Positions 13,301-27,286 are shown, counted from the first letter of the stretch. The stretch is 64,000 nt of DNA from Solea solea (GCF_958295425.1 NC_081136.1:27890077-27954076), one strand, 5' to 3'. The notes: generated from the letters alone by a model not told the origin. Translations and numbers: made by a program.

Positions 13301-16300
13301 CACAGCAAGTCAAAAGATTTAGACAATTTAGACCTCCAATTCGTTGCCTTTTCAAATCAGTTGCTCAGACTGTTACTATTGACATATGTGACACATGTCT
13401 GTGCATTACTCATTTTATAAGTAGTGGAGTTTTAATGTATTGCTTATTATTTAAAGTGATAAATGATGTATTTTTGTGGCAGTGTCATCCTAAAAATAAA
13501 CTAAAGAATACTCAAGCATGCAGAACAGTAATAAGATAGACAGAAATCAATATTAATAAAAGCACGATTCAACAACTGGTACACAATGCAGCATATTGTA
13601 CTGTACCAGTAATTATTTCCTCACACTACGGCTCCTGCTCTCTCTCCCCTGTCTCTTTTTCTCTTCCCCCATTTTTCCTTGTGCCATTTTTACCTCTCTG
13701 GTTTTATTGTGGAGGCCTAGTCTCATCTAGGTTGCCTATATTGGTTGTTGTTGTGAATATGAGACAGTGAAAGCAGACGGGCGTGACTTAGACAACAGGT
13801 GACTGCAGCACCACACACGCATGCTCGAGCAAGTGATAGTGACTGTATTATATTAATCCGACTTATAATTTAATTATCCCTTGTGCAAAAGGATCGCACA
13901 GCGGCACATTTGAACCTTGGAAGTATTTGGCTGTAATTGCATTTCTCACCAAGGAGAATATGAAGCCAGGCAGAACTGGCCTTATCAGCAGAAACCTAGA
14001 ATCTACTCACTAGTCACTGTATGACCTCTGACCTCCTGCTGTCCTTCAGCACTGTGGCCCCGGCGCATTGGCCTGCATCGCAAACTTTAACCAGCAGTGG
14101 GAAGAAAGACAAGACCCATTAGTCAATCGGCGTCGATGAAAGGTGTCATCCTCGGCCCCCACAACTACTCTACCCAGAATGCCGAGCCCTTTGCGAGCTG
14201 GATTTTTAGCCCATCTCTAGTTCAAGCAGTGCTTCTATTTTATGGTTTTATTTCCATTCTCTTATAATGGGCAGAACCATGTCATTTAACACTTGCTCCT
14301 AAAAACCTGCTCCTGTATGTGCAGCAGTTGGTATAGATCTGCTTACACCGTTAATCAGCCTTCCTTGTTTATGCATTTACAGCAGCATGTGATAATTAAA
14401 CTGCGGTGAGGAGTGTGAAATAATAGCTTTGTGTTTACTTTGCGCCCCGCTCATGTGTTTGAGTGTGTGCGCCTAATTGTTAAACATGCTTGTGTGTGTG
14501 CGACAGATGTCGTTCAAGTGTCTTAGGTATATTGGAAGGTAAAAACATTATGTTATGTTTTCTTGGCCATAAATAACATGCAGAATGTTTCACTAATTAA
14601 ATCTTTATTGAAGCCGTGTTTGTCACTGTGTGTGAGATAAGAGGAAGCAATAGTTCTTCCCCAACTGGCTTCTTTTTTTTTTTTTTTTCTTAGATTCTCT
14701 GACAGCTCTATAATTAAAGCTCTATCATGAAATGTGTGTGTGTGTGTGTGAGACAGAGAGGGGGGGAATGAGTGCCATGGGTTTGATGACTGAAATAGGG
14801 AGCCGCTGAAAACTGAGAGGTATTTTTAATCTTTTGTTATGTAAAGAAGAAGAATAAAACAAACATTTATCAAGAGAAAAGAGAGAGGAACAAAGGCTGC
14901 CGTTCTCAGTGTCACGGCCCCCTCTGCGGCAGGTCTGCAGCTGACATCTCTGTGACTCATCCATTCTTCCCGGAGTCTTCGTCTCAGCTTGCCATGCCAT
15001 GACACCAACATCGACACTGACGTCTGACTCCAGGCTGAGGACGTATGAACAGTTGAATCGCATGGTCTTCTCTCTGCCGTGAGACACAATCGGGAGCGAA
15101 CACTGAAGGAGAAATCAAACATTTGCTAAGGAGACAGAAGAAGCTTTTTATGACTGGAGGTTGAGCCAAATGACCACCTTGAATGTTGCTAAAAATGCAC
15201 GCTTCTTGCCGTCTTCAACCCCGTGTTGATACAATAGAATATGAAATCCAGAAACACTTCTGCTTACTTTGAAGAGTAAGGCCGTTGGTATTCCATGTTT
15301 TTTTCTCATTGTCCTCGAATGCCACGAAAAGATCAAAACCCGGCAATAAATTGAAAGTCTCGTCTGTAAGGAAAGCTTGATGTAACATATATTCTTCTGA
15401 CGAGTGTGTGCTGGAACAGAAACCTTTTGAGGAGCTCGAAGGAGCTCGCCGTTTCTTCTTGGGGAACAAAGGTTTAAATGAAGTTTTAGGGAGGAAGTTT
15501 TATCCCCTGCAGACGTAGTATTTTCCTGAGGTCTGAGCAACTTTTGGGTCCAGCCCTGTAGTGGTGAACGTCTTTGGTTGGTCAAGAGTGTCCTTCACTT
15601 ACAGCGTTGTTCATAGTGCAGGCTCTCAGACAAAAGACACGTGTGCTTGAGCTTCCTTGGACTTTGGATTGAGAAAGTTTACACCTGGGAAATTTGAATT
15701 CCAATTTCACAGTGATAAGCTACCTCATCACAATTAACATATGTTAAGTTGACGGGTTTGTTGTGAAATTGACTATGAAAACCTGCAGTTTCCAGCTGCT
15801 GTAGGAAAGTCTTTTGCCATTTTAAAACGCATTCCTTCATCATGCTTCGATACTTGTGACTAGTTTCTTACCGGCACATTAATTATTGTAATGTTCCCGA
15901 GACTGGAAACATTTTTTTTAAGTTCATGTATTTTCATTGCCAATGAAATATATATTTTTTTTAAATGTCAAAAGAAACTGTGTGACCATTGTTTAATATC
16001 TCTAACATGGAAACGGAGCAAATGAGTCTTAACAGGAACTGTAGAATGCCTCCCCAGTAAAACACCAGGGAGATATTTCTGAAATAAAAAAGTGTATGTT
16101 TTGACAGGGAGGAGTAGACGTGCCAAACACAAGTAGGTATTCGTCACTTTAATTAAAACTGAAATTGGGGTGAAGAGTCACACACACACAAGCACGCTTT
16201 CTTCACGGCTTAAACACAGCCCACGTTCCGCGCACTTCAAAGATAAATGGTTATAGAGGCGTAGAAATAAACAAAAAAATTCCGTTTTAATCGGTTGCTA

Positions 16301-16656
16301 CTGGAAGCGCTGATGTAGTGTTAGGCAAATAATTATATGTACACAAAAAACATCTCATGACTTTGTTTCCTCTAAATGCCATCCATTCCTCAGTGGACCG
16401 AATTTGCGTCAACGCTTTATTTAATAATGAATACTCTCCCTATTCAAATCCCAGTTCCACGTGGAGCTTTTCTCAGACAATTCTGATGTGTGCTATGATT
16501 ACATCTCTAATGGGTGAACTCGCACTCAGTTGTATTTTTGCCATATAGACATTCTTTTCTCCACCCTTTCCACCTGACAAAAAGCTCAACCGTGATTTGT
16601 AGGAGTTGATGTACGTTTTAGTTTTTAAATGATGGTTATTCTTCGTTTCCTTGCAG
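7369..16656 (+). other. tbc1d22a: Intron of about 9.3 kb
   Basis: Bounded by GT at 7369 and AG at 16655-16656. Besides the hAT-like element at 9699-10102, I see only low-complexity DNA: poly-C at 13163-13175, poly-T near 14672-14688, and (TG)n at 14732-14750. Open frames here have no recognisable domain and are treated as chance frames. No RNA gene was recognised. Confidence 0.8.
9699..10102. mobile_element. Non-autonomous hAT-like element (MITE) with 8-bp target duplication
   Basis: The element starts TAGAGATGGG and ends ...ACAACTCTA, so the ends are imperfect inverted repeats (TAGAGATGGGAT against TAGAGTTGTGAT). Immediately outside are TCGCACAC (9691-9698) and TCACACAC (10103-10110), a 7-of-8 match consistent with an 8-bp target-site duplication. 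Inside, 'ggctcttt', 'aaagagccgttc' and 'ttcgttcgtgaac' are typical of a common teleost repeat. It is 404 bp long with no coding capacity, so it would have depended on a transposase in trans. Eight-base duplications are typical of hAT transposons. Confidence 0.78.
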
Positions 16657-16784
16657 AGTCCGTTCATCGCCACATGCAGCAGTACGAGGTGGAGTATTTG
16701 CAGTTTGCCTTTCGCTGGATGAACAACCTCCTGATGAGGGAGCTGCCGCTGCGGTGCACGATCAGACTGTGGGACACTTACCAG
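16657..16784 (+). CDS. tbc1d22a: TBC1D22 coding exon encoding ESVHRHMQQYE...IRLWDTYQ
   Basis: A 128-bp exon preceded by TTCCTTGCAG and followed by the donor GTATAC. The first two bases (AG) complete the Glu codon opened by the previous exon; then come 42 full codons from SVHRHMQQYEVEYLQFAFRW through MNNLLMRELPLRCTIRLWDT to YQ, ending in phase 0. The FRWMNNLLMRE and IRLWDTY blocks are conserved late motifs of the TBC fold, forming part of its C-terminal helical half; LWDTY-like motifs are widespread in TBC proteins. The frame stays open into the intron for 14 codons, but the acceptor and donor define the exon. No internal stop or frameshift. Confidence 0.97.
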
Positions 16785-18307
16785 GTATACACAAACAATG
16801 ACGCATGGACACACAAGCATATGTCTGGCCTTAGGTGAGACTTCAGGAAGGAGCACATTCTCTCACAATGACCCTCTATCATCACCTCCCAAATGCCGTT
16901 GTCATTTCCACAATTACATCCCACAAATTAGTTGTGTAAAGCAGTAAAATAAAGGCATTTTTATACATTTTATACACATTTCTCTATCACATGCTTAATA
17001 CGCGTATGACACATATTGTGTTGCTTATCCTGATCTCAAAACCATGCTAATTAAAAAATAAGTTAAATTACAAATAAAAAAAACAAAACAGTTTTGTCAG
17101 ATTTGCATGCGAGGGATTATGAAGGATTAGCTAATTCAGAGACATTTTTTTCATGCGTAGAACAAAGGGTTTTAGATGTTGTAACCATTGGTTTCATTTT
17201 AATTTCATGGCTGCCGAGAGAGTTTCCAAGTAAAACCTATTACCGTGTTGAAGTCCATGTGCAAATAAGAAAGACTGAAAGCAGGATCTTGATCTCATTC
17301 AAATGCACCTGGACTCGTTCATTGTGCTTCACATTTACACATAATAGGCAGAAATAGGCGTCGGATTGCTAACCTCTGTTGGCGGCTGCAGTAGCACCTA
17401 ATAACTGATATTGATTCCGTGGGGTGTGTGTGTGTGTGTGTATGAACTGTGGATAGTTCAGCACATGAGCTCAGTACATATAATGGATTTTCTGGTTAAT
17501 TCAGAGGTTGAGCACATAAGACACGCAATCACATGAGAGCGTGTGATTAGTGCAGGCTAGCAGACGAGCGGCGAGTTGAGGCTTAAAATGAACTTCTCCA
17601 TTGGTGGCGCAGGTGGTTGTACAGACATATGAAGTGTGTGTTTGTCCTGCTGTGGTCTTAACAACAGTCTGCAGCTGTCTTCACTCTTCTCTCTGCTGCT
17701 GCTGCTGTCATCATCATCTTTGGCATCACCAGGTGGGATTTTAATCATTTTGTGAGACTTAAAATCTTACATAATTACACTTTGACATCACCCACTGGTT
17801 TATGAACTTCCTTTTTGATGCCTTTAGCATTTTGTTTTTTTCGGGTTTTAAAGAAGAAGACCACATTTCGATGGGAGGGCGATGTTGGCAAAAAAGTGAT
17901 GTGTGGATCTAGCAGAGAGTGTGAGGAGACGATGACAGGTCATGCGTGACATCAGCTGTCAGTCGCACTATTGCCACAACCTTAAGCACACCTTCTTTAA
18001 TCATCTATTTGACACAATGGGACCAAGATTAACAAAATGGACACCATGCTGTGTTGACAAAGACCTGACACTCGTCATTAAGTCCTAAAACATCTCAGGA
18101 TATCACTGGTTATTGATGTTATAAATCAAGTCAGAAGTAGTGTCATTTGGCTCACTTAAGTAGACCTGGGACACATGTGCAGGATAAAGTGGAAGAAGAC
18201 AGTAGACTCAGAGTTCTAGCCAGGATTTTATTTTAGCGTAATGCTAATGGAAATTGAGCGCAGCAGGGGGTTTGGTGTGGAATGAAATCTAAAATAAAAA
18301 CTTTACG

Positions 18308-18641
18308 TTACAAGGTGGGCACTGCAATCACTTTATGCCAAGTGCAGATGAGCATTTTATGGGATATACTGACATATTTAAAGTTATACAAACAAATAAA
18401 AAGGAATGGGTGAGGTATAATCTGCCAAATATTAGCCTCATGATTGAAATCAAGTGATTATAGGGCAGAAAATATTTTTCGGTTATGAGGTAGGAGCTGC
18501 AATTACTTTTTGTCAAGTGGGAATGCGCATTTTATGAGTTGTACTGGCAATTTAAAGTTAGTCAAACAAATAAAAAGGAATGGGTGAGGTATAATCTGTC
18601 AAATATTAGCCTCATGATTGAGATCAAGTGATTTTAAGGGC
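18308..18641 (+). repeat. Local tandem duplication, two copies with 175-bp period
   Basis: Copy 1 runs from 18308 to about 18466 and copy 2 from 18483 to about 18641. The best block ('aaacaaataaaaaggaatgg' through 'gattgaaatcaagtgatt') differs at only a few positions over about 75 bp, while the left part ('actgcaatcactttatgcca' against 'gctgcaattactttttgtca') is more diverged. No coding potential is seen. The uneven divergence suggests either partial gene conversion or differing alignment quality along the unit. Confidence 0.85.
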
Positions 18642-19836
18642 ATCTCAAATCATAGCGTAATGGCTAGAGCTAGAACGCTGAGACTTGCCCCCCTGATGCC
18701 CATTCAAGAGTACAGGTTTCAGGACCTTACACAAGGCTCCACTTTTTAGACCTGGCGTATATGAACAAAAAAATTTTTTTTTAACTCACCAATATAAATC
18801 CTCCCCTCTCTTCCCACTGACATTTAACAGCTACATCATGTACAGTGCAGTGCTCATGAAACTGGATAAAAGAGTCTTTCCATTCACATGACTCATATGG
18901 GCATCAGAGGATAAAAAGTTGAGGGAAATCTATTTCTCCTCAGGAGGATAACTGGTCGGCCCAACAGCAGCACTTATGTTTTCATAAACCAACCCCCTGG
19001 TCAGTTATCCATTACACTTAGCCGCTGAATTTCGTTCTATTAAAGGACTGATGCTAAATCATTACTACAAACGCTTGTCCTTCTCCCTCAGAAGAAGTTT
19101 TTTTCTTGTGTACTGTTCACTGAATCAGAGCCAGCTGGCAGGAGAGCTGTAGAGAGCTTGATAAGAATGTATTGCAGGTGTTTTTTCATGTTTTCAGTGC
19201 AGTACAAGTCTGTCCAGCGAAGACATTTCCTTGCAGCGGTCCCTTGTTATTCCTGATGAATACATTGCAAGTGATGTGAAGGGGGAAAAAAGGTAGAAGA
19301 TGACAAGCCCGAAAATTTTAAGTTCATGTGACCGAACGCGGGTAAAGACGTCGGATGACCTTCACGTGACATTCTGGATCAGTGTCCTCATAAATTAAAT
19401 AGGACATTATCACATTTTTGACCGCATTTGTTACCATTAAAATGCACTAGCTGACCCAGTAACGCTTTGCGCCTGACCCAGCTCTGCAGTATAACGAGCT
19501 CCGTTACACATGAGGTCTGCCTGGTGTCCATAGTAACAAGCAGTTATTTTTCCATCATGCATCATCAGGTAGGAGCTCAGCAACTGATCTATACATCATT
19601 CTACTGAAAGAAGATGGTAGTGACGCCCAGAGCTAAATGTACAAGACGGACAGAATAATGCTGCTTTTAAAATGGATTCAGAGCACCATCAGTTACTTTT
19701 ATACTTAAAAAAAATCCCCTTTGGTCACATTAAAGTCTTATTTCCAGAGTGATAAATAAACATGGTGGCTCGCACTTTTGCCTCACACCTTGCTGACAGT
19801 AACTCAGTAACAAATGAAGTGGGTTTTGCTGGATGT

Positions 19837-20156
19837 GAGGCTTGGCAATGAAATGATGATTATCATAATATTATATACTTCAATAGAATATAACAAAAGT
19901 TCAACACATCTATCTAGGCATTGTTTATGAACCGTGCAAACAGATCTTTAGATGTAATAGCTTTCAATGTTTATCTCTGTTTAATAAATGTCTGTTTTTC
20001 TGCCCGTAAATATGTTTAAAACCACAACTACATTACATTTCCTCAACAAAATCAGCCTTCAGTTATCAGACTTCTATTGCGATACTTATCGCTATCAACC
20101 ATTTGGAAAATAAACGTGTAAGTGCTGATATATTTATGGCCACATTACCCAGCCCT
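19837..20156. mobile_element. Degenerate hAT-like MITE
   Basis: The left end 'gaggcttggcaatg' and the right end 'cacattacccagccct' are approximate inverted complements (the latter reads AGGGCTGGGTAATGTG on the other strand). This matches the 'agggctgggcaat' ends common in teleost hAT elements, as in the clearer copy at 37573-38243. The AT-rich interior of about 320 bp has no coding signal. I could not find a convincing target-site duplication. Confidence 0.5.
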
Positions 20157-22946
20157 GCCTGTGGATGCCGCACATAAATGATCTTAACCAAGAATTAAGA
20201 CTCAACCAACCAATTGTCAACAGGAAGGAGAAGAAGAAAACAGTCTAACAAAACAACACAGACATTTAAGTGAATGATTAAACGGTGTTCTTCCTCTGTG
20301 CGTGACTTGACAGCAGCCCAGCGACACGTTGTACTCGTAAGTCGCCCTCTAAATATTTGATGTTCTACAATGTCTTTTGGATCGCAGCCTTGAGACAGCT
20401 GCATACACGGGGGCCCACAACACATAAACACGCACACAGCATACCTTTTTGGGCAGTCCCTCACCTCCACTCTCCTACTACTCTGGTTGGAGATTTGGGC
20501 TCATGATTTCTACTCATGAAACTTTCAGTGGAGCTTGAAAGCAAGACACAAAATGCTCTCTGCTCCCCCTTTCACTTGCATGCTAGTCTTCCCAGATCTT
20601 TTTTTTTTCTGTGTTATATTAACATGTGACCACAGTCCAGTTGGTCAAACGGACTGTGATCATGGACATTTTGCTTGAGGTTACACAAGCAGGTTCACCA
20701 GCGCCCATAGGTACAGCTAAAAGAATACAAAGACATACATCTCTGTGAGAACTGTGCATTATTGGAATGGATTTGGAGGTTGAGTATACATGCGTGGAAT
20801 GCTAATCAATTCTTTAGTATGAACAGAACCGTGGGCTAAAAAGCTGAGTGAAAGGTGACGACCCTGCTCTCTTTACTCTCAGCTTTGTTAGGGAGTCAAA
20901 AGAATTGAGTAATTGCGGGCTGCACCAAGTACTTAACTATCCTTGCGAGTGATTTTTGTTCAACGTCAGCTCTAGAGACGTGCTGTCCACTCCAAGCTTC
21001 ACACCTGTTTATGTTTCTGACGTGTTGCTATGCTCGAGTATTTTCTTTTTGTATCCTCTTTGTTTGAGCCCCTCAGCAAGCCTTACCAGCTTTACCTTGG
21101 AGGCAAGGATGTCTGTTAGATGATAACGTTGCTTTTCCTCCCCATACAACCAGATTAATGTATTATTTGTTAATGTACCAGATTAATTCTGTTTTGTGAT
21201 AAATGTCCTTTGGGTGTCTCACAAATGGCAGTGACGAATAGAAAGACCTTGTCATTTCCAAGTGTTTTTGTGTCTTTTGTGTGTTTCAGGGGAGATTTTA
21301 ACCTGAGTGTTGTAATGTCTCCACTGTGATCTTCTCTCTGTGGTGTGGCCATCTGTTCAGTAGCCTGATCCAGCACAAGGCAGCCTTTGCTTTGTCTTTG
21401 TTTAGATCTGTTTTTTTCCCCTCTCTTTTCTTTCTTTCTACCTTCATCCTCATCTTAATGCTTTACTTTGTTTGTTTTTTTTGCTTGATTTGTGTAGTTT
21501 TCCTTGTTTTTCCTCTTTTGCACGTATATCCATATTTGTATCTTCGTAAGATAGCGAGAGGCAGGCGGAAAGGAAACACGATTGACATCAGAACACACAC
21601 ACACACAACCACACCTACTCCTCCCCCGTACATATAGACGGAAAGACAGACGGGAAACCAAATTTTCTCTGTTGCGTTGAGCATGAAATTAGCAAGTAGC
21701 TCAGTGTGGCAGCATTAGCATGACTGTTATAGGCCTACTATAACATTTCCAGCTTCTTAAACATGGTGCTTTTCCCAAATGCATGCTCAAAATCCTTAAG
21801 CAGTGAGCGAGGTATTCAAGCAACTTTGTAAAGAAGGATCGACTCTAGGTATAATGGCATTTGTAAATTAAGATTTTGGTTATATAGCACTTGCTTACTC
21901 TGGTTGAAAATAACTAACTATATCTACTTAAACGTAATATCTCAAGCTGCAGTTCTCTATTCAGACTTTCGTATCTATACTTGGGCTATATCTCGCATGA
22001 ATATCAATAATAAAGCACATCTCAGTCATCTTTCGTTATGTTCAGCCTTTTATTCGCATCATAATGTAAGGCCTGGTTCGTCGTGGCTATGTTTTCATTG
22101 CAGTGCCCCGTTTTCCCACACGTGATGAGTGCGTTTCCCAGCAAAAATAGACAGAGAAAAGATCAGTTGATAATGCTATTATTGATATTTTCCCAGCACG
22201 ATTCAATAAAACTGACCCCTCTCACTGTTGTTTAGTGTCTAGGCTGAATCTGAATTTATGAAAAACACAATTGTTATATATTTTAAACTATTTTCAGCCC
22301 GTGAATCCAAAACCTTAATCTTAACTTAACCTAATCACAATTCACAACTGGACCACTTCCCTTAGAAATGAGCTTCTGCTTCATTTGAACCAGGTTTTGA
22401 TGCACACACAGCCTAACCAATTTCCAGAAATGCACACATCTTTGCTCTTCCACACTCCCACTCGTATGTGCGTCATTATTTCTCCTCTTCCGTGTTTCTT
22501 TGATTGTCTCTCGCCCCGACTCTCTCAGCATGACATAGACATAGATGGCATTTATTGCGGAGTTAATGTGCTGAATTGCATTACTGTATGTTTCTTATTT
22601 TCTCATCACTGTATGTTTCCTGGCACACACACATTGTCGTCACTCCCACACACTTATTATACTGTGTGTTCTCATTTTCAGGCACTCGGTTAGGGCTATA
22701 GACACTTGTGAATTGCCTTTATTTTAATGCACTTCTGTAGATTCAGATTCAGGACCGAGTTTATTATCCTTTCAGCATATATTCCTGACATTACTGTCCA
22801 TAATAATACACTGAATGTCAGTCTTTATACCCCACACTGCAACATTAAAAGACTGTTAGGGCAAGTGCAAAACAAAAGATGATATTAATGTAGACTAAAA
22901 CTGGCCGCTGTAGATTTCCTACGTGGGTAGACCACATGTGTTTTAA

Positions 22947-23138
22947 TAAGGGCTGCAAGATATATCGATTAATCACTTTTAAATTTGTTCACAAAACAAG
23001 AACATCATTATTTCAGGGTTTGAGAAACACCGATCAACATTTTCTAAATACATTTTTGCACCAAACAACTCATCGATTCATCTATAATAAGAAACACAGA
23101 TGAATTGATTATGGAAATGATTGTTAGTTGCAGCTCTA
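22947..23138. mobile_element. Short hAT-like MITE (gggctgcaa family)
   Basis: The left end 'taagggctgcaag' and right end 'gttgcagctcta' are inverted repeats, and the body carries 'tatatcgattaatcac' and 'gaaatgattgttagttgcag', which are characteristic of a very common teleost non-autonomous family. Length is 192 bp. Flanks (gtgtttta against gtgttcgt) match only partly, so the target duplication is uncertain. Confidence 0.65.
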
Positions 23139-24960
23139 GTGTTCGTAGCTCAAGCAGGGCTACGAACCCCCATGGGTCTTGCTGATATCGATGATTCAGT
23201 CGGCTCAGTAATGGGTAACTTTGTCCACGAGATTCTTTGCAAAAGGGAAGATAAACAGCGCTGGGATGTTTCATCTGTGAAACCCCACTGCGTCCACATG
23301 CACCTCCATGGCAAACAAAATTTTGTCTTCATCATACACTTCGGCGCTGAGTGAGATGGAGCAGAAACAGCAGGTATAGGTGGGAATTCAGATTTTATTA
23401 CTTTCTCCACCTTCCCCCCCCCGCGATTAACCTCGGCATTTGGTAATTTAAAATGTAGCCCGAAGCAAGACACCATATTGGAGGAGCGCGCGGTAACAAA
23501 AACTGCACTAAAGTCGATTCTTTTCACTGACTAAAGGCCTCTGTGCCATTCATCAGCCTTTTCTTGTCTTTTCTACCTCAACCACAGGATTTAAAACAAT
23601 CCTGCCAGTTCCACACTTAATTAAATCAAATTAACTTCACGCGGGATTGCATGTGGCAACTTGTAGCATATACAGTTACTTTAGACTGAGACAGCTTGAA
23701 AGTACCACATACGGGTTCTTGGTTCACCATATTCTATCTGTAATAGCGTTGCATAATTGCATCAGTTTAAATCTTCTGGTTTATCATTTTACATCACCTC
23801 GATGCACCATCACCTTTTCATCTTGTCGGAAAAGTTCCTCATCAGGCCTTTTTTTTTTGTTTTTTTTTCCCCCATCTCATCAGACAGCAAATGCAGCAGT
23901 TTAAAGATGCTCTGAAGTTCTCCTTCACATTCCCCTTTCCCTCTTTGTTCACCTTTAGCCCCCCTCACCCTCTCTGTCACTCATAGACTCCCCTTTTTCA
24001 TCCTCCTCCTCTCCCCATCGACTCTCTTCCCCCTAACCCGATAGCCCCCTTTCCACCATGTTACTCTTCCCACTTTCTCCTTTCTTTGATCAGCAGTGCT
24101 TGTCAGTCAGAGTCTCGTCCGTCTCGGCCAATACGGCTGCTCTGACACGAGCGGGGAGGAGTAGGACTTAGAATAACAATGGAGGAGGAGAAGGAGGTAG
24201 AGACACATTTTGACAGAGTCACCTTGGCTCCCATGACAAACTTTGGTTTTGCAGCTTAAGTGGACGGATAAAAGGAGAAATGGATGGAAGGCAAAAGAGA
24301 GAGAAATTACAACATTTCAGATCCAAACATTTATTTAAATAAATGTAAAAAGAGAAAAAAAAAAAAAAGCACTGCGCAAATCAAAAGAAAAACCGGCTGA
24401 TGCGATCGATTGGAGATCAGACATGTTGCTCTGTTTGGTGCTGAGAGAGAGGGAGTTGCTTCCTCTTGCTGTGACAGTATGGTGTTGTTTCAAAACAAAA
24501 GTTTAGAAAGACATGATTGACTCGCATGTGCCACCTGCTGTAGAGAAGACGTGTGTCCACACAGACAGATCTGCAGCTGCGCACAAGAGCATGTCCCTGT
24601 AGTTACCGGAGTAAGATGTTTATATCCGTCATCTGGGCCAGTCCGCTCGGCTGTGGGTAGTCTTTGGGCGCTAAATTGTGCGCCTCAGAGTTTTCCTTGC
24701 TTTTGCATTGCAAGGGCGTTTCTGTGTGCATGTGTCACTATAGCGAGAGTCTATGGTAAAGATTTGTGCGGCCCAAAGGAACAGGAAATACGTCACAAAA
24801 TGTTTTTAAGCTACATTTGAATGCAGATTGCACACGGTAGTCACGGACTGTATCATGTGTGGCTCGGTTATTTAAATTTTCCGTGTTTTTATAAATGATT
24901 TTAGATCATTCCTTTCTTTTTCTTCTTAACTCTAACCATTGTGAGGCTGGTGGCGCCCTA

Positions 24961-24973
24961 GCGCCCTCTATGG
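24961..24973 (-). promoter_or_regulatory. CTCF-like core motif
   Basis: The plus strand GCGCCCTCTATGG reads CCATAGAGGGCGC on the minus strand, matching the AGRKGGCRS core of the vertebrate CTCF consensus, though the 5' CCA spacing is off by one base. Occupancy cannot be judged from sequence. Confidence 0.3.
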
Positions 24974-26554
24974 ACGAGCCACCACTGGTAGGAGTTCAAC
25001 TTGCCTGGAGTTGGCTGTTAGGTAGGAGCGTGTCAGCATAGCTTAGCTCGACAAAGCAACTCAGCAAATGTATGAATTTTCCTGCATCAAATATGTACTG
25101 TACAACAAAGGCATTCGTGACCTAAAGTGACTTTAGTGTCTTTTAGCCATAGTTTAGTTATTTTTACACAAGCCTTAATTATTAAATAAAAAATCTGAAA
25201 AGCAGAAATTACAAAAGAGAATCTACGACAAGTTCGACCAATTTTCTGCATAATTAATGTGAAGGAAGAATTGAGTACCAGAGTGCAAGAGCATTACATT
25301 TAAATCAGTTAATCACCTAATTGTTGAGCATTAATAAGCTTCAAACTCATCAATCATTGCATTGACGCCTGGCAGTCGAGTCGACGGCAATTTAATAAAA
25401 TATTCTGCTTTCAAAGCATATGCATAGTAATGATTTAAGACTCTTAAGTACTCATATTTCAATTCCCTGTTCCCTTCATGCCAATTATTTTGTTTCTTTA
25501 CTTTTTATTTTTTTTATTTCTTTATTTACTTTAACACAGGCTAACACTCCAGCTGCAGCCCGTGGTGTCAATAGACACTTTTTTTTATTAATGCTGAATG
25601 AGTTTGAATAATGATTGGTGGCAAATCAAAATATCAATAGTGGTTGTTAACACAAGTCTTTTTAATGAAGAAGGATCACTTTGTGGTTTGTGAAATATCC
25701 CTCTCTGTCATATCAATGAGAGAGCGAGAGAAGAGCGCGTTTAACGAGACTGTGAAAAAGAAAGTGATGGAGTGAAGGAGAAAGGCGGAGGTCGGGGGTC
25801 AAAATACAAAATAGTTTAACCTTTCACTGCAAGTTTAATGTTGCAGACATACACACAATTAAAACTCTGTAAATCTTTGGGGACTGATAAACATTTAGCT
25901 TCCATATGCCGGTCTTTTATTCCCTCATCTGTGCACTGGAGCATTTTTTTTTTTTTTGCTGCATGCTTCAGTTGTTTAAATTGGAGCTACAAGGTTTAAC
26001 CCTACGAGGTCGTCACCCGTCGGTTTACAACTGGCATCACACTACGCTGTGTTGTTCGCAAATCAAATCCTTTTTTCCACCCTCTCTCAACACACTCTGT
26101 GCTTCTTTTTTCTCTCTCTCTATCCATTTCCCTCTCTCGCTTGCACTCACAGGCACACTCTCAGTTGGAAAATTCTGAAAAATTTGTCAGCTAAGTGGGT
26201 GGTAAAGTTAGAGGAAAGCCCGAGCAACAGGAGACCTACACTGAGGCGTAGAGAGGATCAATCAGTCCGGAAGGCTCAACACAACAGAAGCAACACTATC
26301 GTTACAATAAAGCGTTTCTTATTCAATTTTGACATAATTAAACATGACGCGTATCATCGCTTCTGTTCAAATCTGCCTCTTCTGATACAAATCTGTTTTT
26401 ATTTTATGATTTCCCGGAGATAAATTCAGTTATCGCAGCAGAAAGGCGATTTCTGTTCATGGCTGCGGTTCTCTGTGAGAAGCAGATGGGTAGGATGAGT
26501 TAAACAGTAGCATGTGCACTTGGTTACCACACCAGGACAAAGCAGGAATAAGCA

Positions 26555-26735
26555 AGGCCCCCAATCCCATTTCACCCCATTGCCCCTACCACTTAGCCCC
26601 ACCACTCCATTGTGAACGATTACATGAAGGTGCAGGGTTTCCCGATTCTTGCTGAGATAAGACGTGGTAGGGGTGAAGTGTGCAGGGTAATTGTCCCTTT
26701 AGATATTTTTAGGAGCACACTTCAAATGGAGAATC
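26555..26735. repeat. Palindromic interspersed repeat
   Basis: The left part 'ccccattgcccctaccactt' and 'ccccaccact' pairs in inverted orientation with the right part 'cgtggtaggggtgaagtg', giving a partly self-complementary unit. Similar 'gcccctaccac...gtaggggtgaag' sequences are familiar as fish interspersed repeats, probably non-autonomous DNA elements. Boundaries are approximate. Confidence 0.45.
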
Positions 26736-27251
26736 ATGAGATTAACCGACTCCCAGGAAACAATATTGTTACGTTCATAAACCTAATGTTGTGTAGCTAT
26801 GCTAACCACAACACAATATGTTTATAACATAGTAAAATCTTTAGTGAAAACATGTATTAGTGATGATGAGTTACATCCTTTAAGGGACATGTCACATTTG
26901 GAAGGGCAAGATTATAACTCTAACCCTTGAAACTCAGTTCCTAGGAGAAAAAACCGGAGGAAGATGTAAAATAAAATATGAGAAATTGGACTGGGGCTAA
27001 CGGGAATCCTGTTAATAATTTGAATGTTAAACATGGCTGGATTACTGGAACATGTGTGCAGCCTCGGGCTCTTTATAACCCGCGCTAAAGAGACATGGGA
27101 GCATCTCGTAGAATTTAAGAGCATTTGTGTGCAAGTCTGTTTCCCACATGATGCCGGCGTGGTAAAATTTTGATGTAGGATGCTATGAAAGTAGACGCAT
27201 CAGAGAAAATGCAATTCATGAATTCAAGTGATTAACGAGTGCAAGGGTATT

Positions 27252-27252
<1 letters not shown>

Positions 27253-27286
<34 letters not shown>
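27253..27286 (+). repeat. (TG)n microsatellite
   Basis: An uninterrupted TG dinucleotide run of about 17 units, likely length-polymorphic. It lies directly next to the CTCF-like motif at 27290. Confidence 0.97.

Noticed and set aside
16629..16838. Reading the 69-codon open frame as a whole gene
   Set aside because: Only 16657-16784 is exonic; the ends are intron read-through past clear acceptor and donor sites.
18655..18730. Possible tRNA gene or tRNA-derived SINE head
   Set aside because: Box A-like 'tggctagagctag' and box B-like 'ggtttcaggacc' are both poor, and no cloverleaf can be drawn with confidence.
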